Of a DNA stretch of 64,000 bases, positions 10,065 to 20,486 are shown one piece after another. The notes beneath the pieces are model-generated. The model was not told the origin of the DNA and made no database searches. It worked only from the letters and a program-made list of their open reading frames with translations. How positions within the stretch are numbered: position 1 is the stretch's first letter; each line of letters begins with the position of its first letter. The stretch comes from Flammeovirgaceae bacterium UBA4465. GTDB taxonomy: Bacteria > Bacteroidota > Bacteroidia > Cytophagales > Cyclobacteriaceae. The position numbers and the translations under genes were made by a program. Location of the stretch: the NCBI GenBank assembly GCA_905182655.1, contig CAJJCN010000022.1, positions 26,107 through 90,106 of the forward strand, in the 5' to 3' direction.

Positions 10065-11426
10065 TTAGCTATTTCGAATGAGTTCAATTCCTTCCCGTAT
10101 AATGGCTTGAATATCGTTTTTAGAGACATCTATATATTCACACAAGGCCACATCTTCTTCAATGACCTCATAAATACCCAATGCTTCCATTTCATCGTAA
10201 TCGTTTGAAATGATCGACTTAAACAAATAAGTTGGCAAAATATCCATGGGTAAAATTTTCTCAAAAGCGCCAGAGATCGTGAAATTTCTTTGTTCACCGT
10301 TGGTGTTGGTATCTAAAACCTTCTCTTTTTTTGGACTTAAAAAAGATAACAAACCAAAAGCTTTGTGAAAGCTTAACTTCTCGAAGCTTGGTAACAACCA
10401 ACCCAGAAACTCCTCTTGGTCTCCTTCTGGGATAACGGATATCTGATTATGGAAATGACCCAAATACCCCCGATCACCTACATGCTCGCCTGTCAGCACA
10501 TTTCCCGCGATAAATCTAACATGTGTTCCTTTGATGTTTTCAGCCACTAGTTTATCCAAACACGCCCCAGAATAAGTCTTGACATAATGTGGATTAATTA
10601 CTTCGGAACCGGTAATAGCAATCAACTTGGAAGCATCGTAAATGCCTTCTGAAAATAAAGTTCCAATTCGAGCAACCGACAGCGGATCGATGGTCCAAAC
10701 CTTATCTTTTTTACCGATAGGCTTTATGTGGTGTATCTGTACCCCTACATTCCCTGCTGGATGAGGCCCTGAAAATTTGTTAATGTTCGCATGATCAGTA
10801 CCACTGAAAACACTCGGTATTTCAGAAGCATCTAGGTTCAGATGTATATTTCCCTTGGCTAACTTGTTTAGAACATCAACTCCTAGCTGAAAAGCCCCTT
10901 CTCTCCCGCGCATGATGTAAGCCATATCTGGGGCACACGGGTTTGAATCAAATGCCGAAATGTAAATAGCAGAAGGCACGTCTGATGGATTGGCTAGCAC
11001 TCCATAAGGTCGTTGGATAAACGAGGGCCAAATACCGCTAACCGTTAACGTTGCTATCGCTTCCGCTCTCGTCAGATTAATGATGTCTGTTTTTGTGTGT
11101 TTTTTGAAGGTTTTGTACTCAATTTCTTTATCCGCTAAAATACGGATTTCAATAACTTTTCTTCTTTCACCCCTTATAATCTCACTGATTTCCCCGCTCA
11201 CGGGTGCAACGAATAGCACCTCCTCACTTCCTTTGTCAAAAAATAGTGGGCTCCCTGACTTCACATTTTCACCAACGGATACCAATAGTTTTGGCTGTAC
11301 TAAGCCTTTGAAATCACTAGGTTTAATGGCAAAAGAATCAGGCTGATTGATCTTGTGCTCTTCCAGAAGAGCACGGCCGGCCAAAGGAATGTTAAACCCT
11401 TTATTTAAATGAAATGTTTGAGGCAT
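10065..11426 (-). CDS. nqrA: Na+-translocating NADH:quinone reductase subunit A
   Basis: MPQTFHLNKGFNIPLAGRA; HPAGNVGVQIHHIKPI; first gene of the nqr cluster. Confidence 0.94.
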   Translation of the reverse strand: MPQTFHLNKGFNIPLAGRALLEEHKINQPDSFAIKPSDFKGLVQPKLLVSVGENVKSGSPLFFDKGSEEVLFVAPVSGEISEIIRGERRKVIEIRILADKEIEYKTFKKHTKTDIINLTRAEAIATLTVSGIWPSFIQRPYGVLANPSDVPSAIYISAFDSNPCAPDMAYIMRGREGAFQLGVDVLNKLAKGNIHLNLDASEIPSVFSGTDHANINKFSGPHPAGNVGVQIHHIKPIGKKDKVWTIDPLSVARIGTLFSEGIYDASKLIAITGSEVINPHYVKTYSGACLDKLVAENIKGTHVRFIAGNVLTGEHVGDRGYLGHFHNQISVIPEGDQEEFLGWLLPSFEKLSFHKAFGLLSFLSPKKEKVLDTNTNGEQRNFTISGAFEKILPMDILPTYLFKSIISNDYDEMEALGIYEVIEEDVALCEYIDVSKNDIQAIIREGIELIRNS

Positions 11427-11540
11427 GAATTTAGCTTTATGATCTTCTTCAAGATTTCATCAAAATTAATAATAAATCTTTAAAAAAATAAGGTAACAAG
11501 TCAACTAAATGCTTTTTGTAGCTTAATAAAATTTACTGAG

Positions 11541-11559
11541 TGCCTTGGTGCTCAAGGCA
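11541..11559 (-). terminator. hairpin at the 3' end of ispH (possible terminator)
   Basis: TGCCTTG-GTGCT-CAAGGCA, 7-bp perfect stem over the ispH stop codon; no strong U-run follows. Confidence 0.35.
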
Positions 11560-12424
11560 ATAAATGATTGGATACTTGTTCCATCAACCAGTTCGGAGTA
11601 GAAGTCGCTCCGCAAATACCTACGTGATCGGTATTCTTAAGCCATTCTGCCTTGATTTCATGCTCATTTTCAATAAAATAACTTCGCGGATTTTGTTTAA
11701 GGCAGACCTGATAAAGTGCCTTTCCATTCGAACTTTTTTTACCAGAAACAAAAAGAATTACATCGTGTTGTTTAGAGAATTTTTCTAATTGGGGCTCTCG
11801 ATTAGATACTTGTCGACAAATGCTATCATTTGCCTTAAATTCACCTTCAATGAGTTGCCCATTTTCTTGTGTTATACGACCCTCAATGAGCGACTTCATA
11901 TTATAGAAGCCCTTAGTGCTTTTTGTGGTTTGACTGTACAGGATAATGGGCCTAGACCAATCGATGGCCTCTAGATCTTTTTCCTCCATCACCACAATCG
12001 CCTCATCATTGGTTTGACCAATCAGACCGATCACTTCAGCATGTCCTGGTTTACCGTAAATGACGACTTGCCCATTTTTTTCTTTGACTTGATCAAAAGA
12101 ATTTTTCACTCTGTTTTGAAGCTTGAGTACTACAGGACAAGAAGCGTCAATCAACTCAATGTTATTGGACAAAGCTAACTTATACGTCTCAGGAGGCTCG
12201 CCATGTGCCCGAATCAATACTTTAGCATCATAGATTTTCTTTAAGTCTTCATGGTTAATTATTTTTAGGCCTTTCGCCTCCAGACGCGCCACTTCCATAC
12301 TGTTGTGCACAATATCTCCCAAGCAATATAAAGTCCCTCCATTATCCATTTCATCCTCGGCCATCTGAATGGCAAACTCAACACCGAAACAATAACCTGA
12401 ATTAATGTCTATTTCAACCTTCAT
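11552..12424 (-). CDS. ispH: 4-hydroxy-3-methylbut-2-enyl diphosphate reductase
   Basis: MKVEIDINSGYCFGVEFAI, LGDIVHNSMEVARLEAKGL, VGICGATSTPNWLMEQV. Confidence 0.95.
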   Translation of the reverse strand: MKVEIDINSGYCFGVEFAIQMAEDEMDNGGTLYCLGDIVHNSMEVARLEAKGLKIINHEDLKKIYDAKVLIRAHGEPPETYKLALSNNIELIDASCPVVLKLQNRVKNSFDQVKEKNGQVVIYGKPGHAEVIGLIGQTNDEAIVVMEEKDLEAIDWSRPIILYSQTTKSTKGFYNMKSLIEGRITQENGQLIEGEFKANDSICRQVSNREPQLEKFSKQHDVILFVSGKKSSNGKALYQVCLKQNPRSYFIENEHEIKAEWLKNTDHVGICGATSTPNWLMEQVSNHLLP

Positions 12425-13097
12425 AAATAATTTTATTGGCTAAGTCTATGATTTCTTTCACTTGACCATCAAAGGTAAGGTAGCTACTATCCAATGCAAT
12501 CGCATCCGCTGCCTTTATCAATGGACTATCTATTCTCGTAGTATCTAAACGATCTCTTGAAGCAAGGTTTTTTTTAATCTCTTCTGAAGTAACCTGAATT
12601 CCTTGCCCCTCAAGCTCCTCATGTCGACGTTTTGTTCTGATATCCAAATCGGCGGTCATAAATATTTTAAGGGCGGCATCAGGGAACACCACCGTACCTA
12701 TGTCTCTCCCATCCATTACCATACTTTTATGCAGCCCCAGAGCTTGTTGCCTATTGACTAATTTTTTTCTAATCAAGGGCTGGGCCGCAATTTGACTCAC
12801 AATTTCATTAATTTCTGGAAGCCTGATTTGATGATCCATGATTTGACCATTTAACAAAATTTCTGAAGCATTCAGCGCCTTATTGAAACGGAAAGAGATT
12901 AAAATCTCATCTAACGCCACAATCACTTCTTCTTCCTCTTCAAAATCAATTTGATGATCTATGAAATAGCGAGCAACACAACGGTACATCGCACCTGAAT
13001 CAATATAAGTATAACCTAAAGCACTGGCTACTTTTTTGGCAGTTGAACTTTTTCCAGTGCCCGAAAAACCATCGATCGCTATGACAATATCCCCCAT
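12414..13097 (-). CDS. cmk: (d)CMP kinase
   Basis: IAIDGFSGTGKSSTAKKVASALGYTYIDSGAMYR; MDGRDIGTVVFPDA. The start at 13097 (MGDIV) overlaps the upstream stop codon; the listed ORF starts at 13103. Confidence 0.95.
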   Translation of the reverse strand: MGDIVIAIDGFSGTGKSSTAKKVASALGYTYIDSGAMYRCVARYFIDHQIDFEEEEEVIVALDEILISFRFNKALNASEILLNGQIMDHQIRLPEINEIVSQIAAQPLIRKKLVNRQQALGLHKSMVMDGRDIGTVVFPDAALKIFMTADLDIRTKRRHEELEGQGIQVTSEEIKKNLASRDRLDTTRIDSPLIKAADAIALDSSYLTFDGQVKEIIDLANKIIYEG

Positions 13098-13258
13098 CAG
13101 CAATCCTTGACAGGGCAGTTAGATTTTCCTGGCTTCATTTTACCTTTGTAGCGCTGTTGACCAGGGTTGTTTTTACAACTTTCCAAAGGAGATACAATCA
13201 ATATTAACAACAAAAGGGTCGCAAGATAGAAAAAATATTTTTTTATAGAATATCTCAT
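13097..13258 (-). CDS. small putative lipoprotein (53 aa), not in the supplied ORF track
   Basis: MRYSIKKYFFYLATLLLLILIVSPLESCKNNPGQQRYKGKMKPGKSNCPVKDC*; signal peptide with possible lipobox Cys; TAATG overlap with fabD stop and TGATG overlap with cmk start. Confidence 0.8.
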   Translation of the reverse strand: MRYSIKKYFFYLATLLLLILIVSPLESCKNNPGQQRYKGKMKPGKSNCPVKDC

Positions 13259-14130
13259 TAAAAACTATTTACCTGCATTTCTCGATTTACTTTTTTAATC
13301 AGCCCTTGTAAAACATTGCCAGGACCTGACTCATAAAAAGACGTCGCTCCATCTTTAATCATCTGTTCTACACATTGGGTCCATTTTACCGGAGAGGTCA
13401 ATTGCGCCATGAGGTTAGACTTGATCTCTAAAACATCTGTGTTGCCTCTCGCATCTACGTTTTGATAAATAGGGCATCTTGGAGCCTTAAATTCAGTAGC
13501 TGCGATGGCTTCGGCTAACTCGGTACGAGCCGGCTCCATCAAAGGCGAATGAAATGCTCCACTGACGGGAAGAAGTAATGCCCGCTTTGCACCTGCCGCT
13601 TTCATACCTTCACAAGCCAAATTAACGGCTGCGATTTGACCCGAGATCACCAATTGACCCGGGCAATTGTAATTAGCCGCTACCACAACCCCTTCGGTTT
13701 CAGCACAAATCTCTTCGACCCGCTCGTCGGCAAGTCCTATAATAGCGGCCATCGTTGAGGGTTCTTGTTCACAGGCTTTTTGCATGGCCATTGACCGCTG
13801 CGCGACCAATCTCAATCCATCCTCGAAATCAAGCACCCCATTGGCAACCAAGGCTGAAAATTCTCCTAAAGAATGACCTGCTGTCATTTCTGGTGAAAAA
13901 TCATCCTTACTTAAAGCATTGATGATGCTATGTAAAAATACGGCTGGCTGGGTTACTTTGGTTTGTTTTAAATCTTCTGGAGTTCCCTCAAACATTATTT
14001 GGGTAATCTCAAACTCCAGTATTTCATTGGCTCGTAGAAAATATTTTTTTGCTACGGGATTTGATGCAAATAATTCTTTGCCCATTCCAGGATACTGTGC
14101 CCCTTGTCCGGGAAATACAAATGCACGCAT
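13258..14130 (-). CDS. fabD: malonyl-CoA:ACP transacylase
   Basis: VFPGQGAQYPGMGKEL; TAGHSLGEFSALVANG; VSGAFHSPLM. Confidence 0.96.
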   Translation of the reverse strand: MRAFVFPGQGAQYPGMGKELFASNPVAKKYFLRANEILEFEITQIMFEGTPEDLKQTKVTQPAVFLHSIINALSKDDFSPEMTAGHSLGEFSALVANGVLDFEDGLRLVAQRSMAMQKACEQEPSTMAAIIGLADERVEEICAETEGVVVAANYNCPGQLVISGQIAAVNLACEGMKAAGAKRALLLPVSGAFHSPLMEPARTELAEAIAATEFKAPRCPIYQNVDARGNTDVLEIKSNLMAQLTSPVKWTQCVEQMIKDGATSFYESGPGNVLQGLIKKVNREMQVNSF

Positions 14131-14177
14131 AGGTTATCTTTAAACTTTAATTCGAGCACAAATCTAGCAAGGATGGA

Positions 14178-14600
14178 TCAATCCAAAAACCTTTGTGCCA
14201 GTTCTGGCGTCGGTATTTTACATTTTTCTTGTCGTCCAAACCATAAATACCTGTTTTTGGCAATCAAATCATAAAAGTAATCGGTAATTCCAGAAGGTAA
14301 AAAACCAAAAACATAGATCCATCTCCACTTCCATGAAAAGGACTCAGCAACTTTAAATACTGCGGCACTCTTTTGAAACACTTGATGATCCGCAAACAAG
14401 TAAAATGTATTCATCTCCAAGCTAGCCGCTGGTAAATTATTTTTTAACAATATCTTTTGAGCAAACTGTGACTGTAAGGAGGCAAATTTATACTGCTGTA
14501 ATACCTCTTGATCGATGATAAAGTTCACGGATCCAATGCAAAGATTACAAACTCCGTCGAATAAAAGGACCGGCTGATCTATTTGAGTAGTTGAATCCAT
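14178..14600 (-). CDS. DCC-family thiol-disulfide oxidoreductase (DUF393)
   Basis: VLLFDGVCNLCIGSVNFIIDQ (DGxCxxC), RYLWFGRQEKC. Confidence 0.88.
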   Translation of the reverse strand: MDSTTQIDQPVLLFDGVCNLCIGSVNFIIDQEVLQQYKFASLQSQFAQKILLKNNLPAASLEMNTFYLFADHQVFQKSAAVFKVAESFSWKWRWIYVFGFLPSGITDYFYDLIAKNRYLWFGRQEKCKIPTPELAQRFLD

Positions 14601-17449
14601 CCCTTATAAGTTTTTGTCGGTTGGGCACTTGGCAACACGTCAAATATTACTTCTGAGACATAAAAATAGATGCCTGCAGCCAGTGGCGACCCCGCATTAT
14701 TTTTTCCATCCCAATGGATCAATGTCGATGATTCTTTTTCAAATTGAAAGTCAAAAACTTCTTTACCTGCACGATCAAAAACCTTGAAGGATACCTCTAA
14801 TATAAAGCGAGGACAATTGGAGTTATCAAAGCCTAAAACCGATTCTCCTTTGTTGTAAAGCGGCGTAAAGGTATCATTGATCCCATCGCCATTAGGTGAA
14901 AAAGCATTGGGTAATATAAACTGAGGACAATTATCTATGCAATCCGTATTTGAAAAATCGCTTTCATTCAATGACCGATCCACAGCAGTGATGCGATAGC
15001 AGCCTTTAAAGGAATTTAATATCGGATGCTGATAGCTGGTTGCTACGGTACTATCCAGCAGATAAAAATCTTGATCCAAGCCCGTGGGACTGAAGTAAAC
15101 TCGGAAATAGATCACATCATCATCACATTGTGTGCTCTCATTCTCATTCCATGAAATCACGTTTTCATAGGTCACCTCCAAACAATCAGCGGTATCATCT
15201 CCAGATTCACAATCATAGGGATTGGAGACCGCGACGCCCAAGGGAGTACAAGGAGCTATGTTGTCATTGGGCTGTGCACAAACTACTTGTGAGTTATTGA
15301 CCAAGGGAGCGGGTAATATCGGATTGTCATACCCCCCGTACGTAGTGAGAGCATAGCAATAAATCAATTCGTCATCCAGTACCGTATTATTAAAGTGGCC
15401 GTCATCCAAGTACATAAATCCATTTTCTGAAATTTTTACTGAGTCGATCAGGATCATTAGATCTGGATCACTCATATTCACACGATCTCGATAGACATAA
15501 TGATAAGGATAAGTCAATATGTTATTTGACCATGGCACATTCGCTTGCCATGAAATCTCGACAGCACTCAAGAGAGGTTTTGCGCTTAGTTTAACAGAGG
15601 AGGCCACCGCAGAAGAATCTACAAATGAATTATTGGCATCAAATAAGGCAATCCGATAGGCATAGGCATAGTCTACGGTATTGAGATCAAACTGATCGGT
15701 ATACAAAGTGTCCGATATTTTTTCAGCAACCAATACTTCGTTATTTAAGTAGAATCCTGAAGATCTGTAAAGCGAATACGCATACGGGGGTGGGAAGGAT
15801 GACGCATCGATCTCGTAAGGTGGTGTCCAACCTATTTTAATCCGTCCATCATCTGAAGTTTCCAGTACATCGACATGGGTAATCACCGGTGCGTCGGTCT
15901 CTAGTATCAAACATACTTCTTCAGAAATATAGCTGGTCCCACGACCGGGATTTGGAAATTGTGCTACGATTCGATAACAATAATTAGCCCCCGGAGCCAA
16001 CCTTTCATCAATGAATACCGTCTCTGAAGCAGGTATTTTTGCAATTAAACTATATCCAGAATAGGCGGGCATGCCTACTTCACAATCATCCACACTAAGA
16101 TCAAAGTCCCCCACACGCCTCCAAATTTCCATTATACTGGCATTACTACAGACATAATCATCCCAGGAAAGTTCGATAGACCTTCCTGATTTGGGTACGG
16201 TAGTCAACCCCTCTGGAGCAGGGGCCACTACGGTTATTTCCCAGGTACCAAACTCGGTCAATGTCGGACCTACTTTGATGTTATTCTCAATAGGGTTATC
16301 TGCCACTTTGAACTGTACCTCATAAGCCCTTTCCCTTACGTGACCACAAAAGGTATTCCATTCAAAATTTAATTTTCCCGGGGTAGCTTGGAGGGTAGCT
16401 GGGAAAGAATTGGGACTTTTATAGGTAGCGGGTGAATTAATTTCAAACGGCCCTCCAAAAGCTTCTATTTTTACTTGGTGACCATCTGGATCCGTACCCA
16501 CTATAGCTTGTAGCACCTGATCTCCCGCCGTCACGCAAATCGGATCTGGAATTTCTAATTCGGGTTTTTCATTGTCGCCCTCATAAATGATGATCTGCAT
16601 ATCTCGTGTTACATAACCCAAGCGATACCATTGTCCCCCTATTTGTCTCCACTCCTCAATCCTAAAAGCAACATTATATTCTGCGCAATCAGAAACCCCA
16701 CCTGGGCAATCTGTCCTGCCTAAATTGAAGATATCTCCTGGAGCATCCCAGATAAGATCCCCATAGGCCTCATCCAAATTAAGGACAGGGGGCGTTAAGT
16801 TTTCACTTCCTTGACCAAAATTGGTATAGAAATCAGGGTGATTCAGTGATTTATAAAGGACTACCTCTGTCCTTTTTCCACTTTTTGGGGTGACTAAATA
16901 ATAGGCGAGACTGTCTCCATCAATATCAAAAGCACCTGCATTGTGTATAAATCGAGCACCGGGAATCCCTTCATCAATGGGGGGAACCGTCAATACAGGC
17001 GTATTATTCACCCCAAAAAAAGGATCTATAATAATGAGGGTTTCAGTATAAAATGGCGTGTTTAAAGAATTTTCCATATTGGCAATGCCATCATTTCTGT
17101 TCTCCTCGGAATAGCTCACAATATAGCTATTGGGCGCTTGATACGTATGGACCAAAGTAAACTCTGCGCGCACAATATTTGCAGTTAATTGAGTCTCTAG
17201 CACATTAAAATCTCCAGAGATCACCGTACCATCTCCAAAATCAAAGTCACCCCCGCCAAACTCAATACCCGTATCAGTATCCCTGTATCCAATAAACGTA
17301 AATTCGTATTCAAAGGTCAAATTACTGGTTCTGCGTGCAATCACTTCACCCGCTCTAATGTGCGAGGCATTGACCGCTTCAAAGCAAAGCAGTTGTATTA
17401 AAAAGAGTGCTCCTAAAAATTTAGCAAAATTCATATTTAATGAAGTCAA
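14579..17449 (-). CDS. large secreted protein with fibronectin-like regions and a T9SS type-B (gliding motility-associated) C-terminal domain
   Basis: Signal peptide; C-terminus FILPNAFSPNGDGINDTFTPL...FDRAGKEVF...WDGKNNAGSPLAAGIYFYVSEV. Confidence 0.92.
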   Translation of the reverse strand: MTSLNMNFAKFLGALFLIQLLCFEAVNASHIRAGEVIARRTSNLTFEYEFTFIGYRDTDTGIEFGGGDFDFGDGTVISGDFNVLETQLTANIVRAEFTLVHTYQAPNSYIVSYSEENRNDGIANMENSLNTPFYTETLIIIDPFFGVNNTPVLTVPPIDEGIPGARFIHNAGAFDIDGDSLAYYLVTPKSGKRTEVVLYKSLNHPDFYTNFGQGSENLTPPVLNLDEAYGDLIWDAPGDIFNLGRTDCPGGVSDCAEYNVAFRIEEWRQIGGQWYRLGYVTRDMQIIIYEGDNEKPELEIPDPICVTAGDQVLQAIVGTDPDGHQVKIEAFGGPFEINSPATYKSPNSFPATLQATPGKLNFEWNTFCGHVRERAYEVQFKVADNPIENNIKVGPTLTEFGTWEITVVAPAPEGLTTVPKSGRSIELSWDDYVCSNASIMEIWRRVGDFDLSVDDCEVGMPAYSGYSLIAKIPASETVFIDERLAPGANYCYRIVAQFPNPGRGTSYISEEVCLILETDAPVITHVDVLETSDDGRIKIGWTPPYEIDASSFPPPYAYSLYRSSGFYLNNEVLVAEKISDTLYTDQFDLNTVDYAYAYRIALFDANNSFVDSSAVASSVKLSAKPLLSAVEISWQANVPWSNNILTYPYHYVYRDRVNMSDPDLMILIDSVKISENGFMYLDDGHFNNTVLDDELIYCYALTTYGGYDNPILPAPLVNNSQVVCAQPNDNIAPCTPLGVAVSNPYDCESGDDTADCLEVTYENVISWNENESTQCDDDVIYFRVYFSPTGLDQDFYLLDSTVATSYQHPILNSFKGCYRITAVDRSLNESDFSNTDCIDNCPQFILPNAFSPNGDGINDTFTPLYNKGESVLGFDNSNCPRFILEVSFKVFDRAGKEVFDFQFEKESSTLIHWDGKNNAGSPLAAGIYFYVSEVIFDVLPSAQPTKTYKGWIQLLK

Positions 17450-17663
17450 GGCTCATAATCGACTATAAAATAAACGTCGTTAACCCTTTAAAATTATATT
17501 AAATCCAACCTTAACCATAGGGCTCTCACGATGAAAATGTTTTGTCGAATAAACTTAAGTGCAAGAATAAGGCCAAAAACGATAGAAATAAGTTGTCAAA
17601 AGACGAAACTATCATTTTTATCTACAATTAAGCGCTAAACCGAAATCAAATTAGCCTGGATCA

Positions 17664-17694
17664 TTGGAAGATAACCAATCTAAATATAACTTTG
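17664..17694 (+). promoter_or_regulatory. candidate Bacteroidota sigma-A promoter for sdhCAB
   Basis: TTG (17664-17666), N20, TAACTTTG (17687-17694), matching TTG-N19-21-TAnnTTTG; 37 nt upstream of the sdhC ATG. Confidence 0.6.
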
Positions 17695-17731
17695 GTTTCA
17701 ACCTGATGAAATCTAAAATTAAATTAGCACA

Positions 17732-18388
17732 ATGAGTTTTATATCGAGTTCAATCGGAAAAAAAGTAGCCATGTCGCTCTCTGCCTTTTTCCTTATCTCT
17801 TTTCTGCTTCTACACGTGGCGATTAATTTATTATCAGTGGTCAGTGCGGAAATGTATAACGAAGCCTCACATTTTATGGGCACCAATCCCGTGGTACAAT
17901 TTATTATGCAGCCAATTCTTATTTTAGGGGTCTTATTCCATTTTATAATGGGGTTTGTACTGGAATTTCAAAATAAGAGTGCGAGACCCGTCAAATATGA
18001 AATGAAAAATAATCAAGGAAATTCTAGTTGGCTTTCTAGAAACATGATTTATTCAGGACTGGTCATTTTGGCTTTTTTAGGACTGCATTTCTATGATTTT
18101 TGGATCCCTGAAATACAATATAAATATATTGCTTTCGAAGCCCCTGACGAACACAGATACTTTGCTGAACTGGTACACAAATTTGAAAACCCGCTCCGGG
18201 TTGGGTTTTATGCCGTCTCTTTCATCTTATTGATGATGCATTTATTACACGGTTTTCAGTCAGCATTTCAATCTTTGGGAGTCAACAATAAGTTTACACC
18301 TGGTATTAAAAAGACGGCTTGGGCCTTTTCAGTAGTCGTCCCATTGGCATTTGTATTTATTGCACTGTTTCATCATTTCAATCACTAA
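17732..18388 (+). CDS. sdhC: succinate dehydrogenase cytochrome b subunit
   Basis: SIGKKVAMSLSAFFLISFLLLHVAINL; single membrane-anchor subunit preceding sdhA/B. Confidence 0.94.
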   Translation: MSFISSSIGKKVAMSLSAFFLISFLLLHVAINLLSVVSAEMYNEASHFMGTNPVVQFIMQPILILGVLFHFIMGFVLEFQNKSARPVKYEMKNNQGNSSWLSRNMIYSGLVILAFLGLHFYDFWIPEIQYKYIAFEAPDEHRYFAELVHKFENPLRVGFYAVSFILLMMHLLHGFQSAFQSLGVNNKFTPGIKKTAWAFSVVVPLAFVFIALFHHFNH

Positions 18389-18454
18389 ATCCAAATGCTC
18401 AACAATCATATATGATGCTGATTTTTGAACTAAAACACATTAAGTAATACTGAC

Positions 18455-20464
18455 ATGAAAATAGGAGCAAATTTTCCTGCGAAAACCCCAGAAGGTCCTA
18501 TTGAGGACAAATGGACTTCTTACAAAAATAAAATTGATCTGGTCAACCCAGCCAATAAACGACTCATAGATGTTATTGTCGTCGGCACAGGATTGGCAGG
18601 GGGCTCGGCAGCGGCCTCTTTGGCAGAATTGGGATACAATGTCAAAGCTTTTTGTTTTCAAGATTCTCCGCGAAGAGCACATTCTATCGCCGCACAAGGG
18701 GGCATCAATGCCTCGAAAAATTACATGGGAGATGGTGACTCAGATTATCGCCTCTTCTACGATACCGTAAAAGGGGGTGATTACAGGGCACGGGAAGAAA
18801 ATGTCTATAGGTTGGCAGAAGTATCAGGCAACATCATTGATCAGTGCGTTGCCCAGGGTGTACCTTTTGCTAGAGATTATGGGGGTTTGTTGGATAATCG
18901 CTCTTTTGGTGGCGTTTTGGTCTCTCGAACTTTTTATGCCAAAGGTCAAACCGGTCAGCAATTGCTATTAGGTGCCTACTCGGCGATGAATAGACAAATA
19001 GCGAGGGGTAAAATAAAGATGTACAACCGTCATGAGATGATGGATTTGGTGATCGTAGATGGTAAAGCAAGGGGAATCATTGCCAAAAACTTAATTACGG
19101 GTGAACTTGAAAGACACTCGGCTCATGCCGTAGTGATCGCTTCTGGAGGCTATGGTAATGTCTTTTATTTGTCAACCAATGCCATGGGCAGTAATGTTTC
19201 GGCAGCATGGAAAATTCATAAAAAAGGAGCTTGGTTTGCGAATCCTTGCTTCACTCAAATACACCCTACTTGTATCCCAGTATCTGGAGATCATCAATCA
19301 AAGTTGACTTTGATGTCTGAATCCTTAAGAAATGATGGTCGAATTTGGGTACCTGCCAAGGAAGAAGATGTAAAAGCCATCCGATCAGGAGCACTGAAGC
19401 CAACGGCTATCGCAGAGGCAGATAGAGATTACTTTTTGGAACGTCGCTATCCAGCCTTTGGTAATCTCGTACCTAGAGATGTGGCTTCAAGGGCTGCAAA
19501 AGAAAGATGTGATGCTGGCTTTGGTGTAAATGCTACCGGCGAAGCGGTCTATTTAGATTTTGCGGCGGCCGTGATAAGATACGGAAAAGAAAAAGCCCTG
19601 GTCACGCACCAAGATGCAAATAACGAAGCCTTAGTTCTTGAGTTGGGGAGGGAAATTATTGCCACCAAATATGGCAATCTGTTCCAAATGTATGAAAAAA
19701 TAGTTGACGAAAATCCTTATGAAACTCCCATGATGATTTACCCTGCGGTGCATTATACCATGGGTGGTGTATGGGTTGATTATGATTTGATGACTACTGT
19801 TCCTGGTTGCTATGCCATTGGAGAAGCAAACTTTTCCGAACATGGCGCCAATCGCCTCGGTGCCTCAGCATTGATGCAAGGTTTAGCTGATGGGTATTTT
19901 GTCCTTCCCTATACCATTGGCAATTACCTAGCAAAAGATATTCGTACCGGAGCAATCCCTGTAGATACTCCTGAATTTGCTGCTGCAGAAAAAGGTGTTC
20001 AAGAGCAACTTGAACGCTTCATCAACAACAAAGGCTCGAAACCCGTTGATTATTTTCATAAAAAATTGGGGAAAATCATGTGGGATAAAGTAGGTATGTC
20101 AAGAAATGGAAAAGACCTCAAAGATGCCGTCGAAGAAATCCAAGCCATCAGAGACGAATTTTACAAGGAAGTAAAGGTACCCGGAGACCTAGAGGGTTTT
20201 AATGAGGAATTAGCCAAAGCGGGCAGGGTTGCAGACTTCTTGGAATTAGGAGAGCTTTTTGCAAAAGATGCGCTCAATAGAGAAGAATCCTGTGGAGGTC
20301 ATTTCAGAGAAGAACACCAAACACCAGAAGGTGAAGCCAAAAGAGACAAAGCCTTTCAGTATGTAGCTGCTTGGGAGCATGATGGAGCCCCAAAAGACGC
20401 AAAGCTTCACAAAGAAATGCTTGATTATAAATACATTGAGGTAAAAGAAAGAAGTTACAAATAA
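18455..20464 (+). CDS. sdhA: succinate dehydrogenase flavoprotein subunit
   Basis: [74 protein letters not shown]. Confidence 0.97.
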   Translation: MKIGANFPAKTPEGPIEDKWTSYKNKIDLVNPANKRLIDVIVVGTGLAGGSAAASLAELGYNVKAFCFQDSPRRAHSIAAQGGINASKNYMGDGDSDYRLFYDTVKGGDYRAREENVYRLAEVSGNIIDQCVAQGVPFARDYGGLLDNRSFGGVLVSRTFYAKGQTGQQLLLGAYSAMNRQIARGKIKMYNRHEMMDLVIVDGKARGIIAKNLITGELERHSAHAVVIASGGYGNVFYLSTNAMGSNVSAAWKIHKKGAWFANPCFTQIHPTCIPVSGDHQSKLTLMSESLRNDGRIWVPAKEEDVKAIRSGALKPTAIAEADRDYFLERRYPAFGNLVPRDVASRAAKERCDAGFGVNATGEAVYLDFAAAVIRYGKEKALVTHQDANNEALVLELGREIIATKYGNLFQMYEKIVDENPYETPMMIYPAVHYTMGGVWVDYDLMTTVPGCYAIGEANFSEHGANRLGASALMQGLADGYFVLPYTIGNYLAKDIRTGAIPVDTPEFAAAEKGVQEQLERFINNKGSKPVDYFHKKLGKIMWDKVGMSRNGKDLKDAVEEIQAIRDEFYKEVKVPGDLEGFNEELAKAGRVADFLELGELFAKDALNREESCGGHFREEHQTPEGEAKRDKAFQYVAAWEHDGAPKDAKLHKEMLDYKYIEVKERSYK

Positions 20465-20486
20465 GAGCTAGTAAAATTCATAAGAG

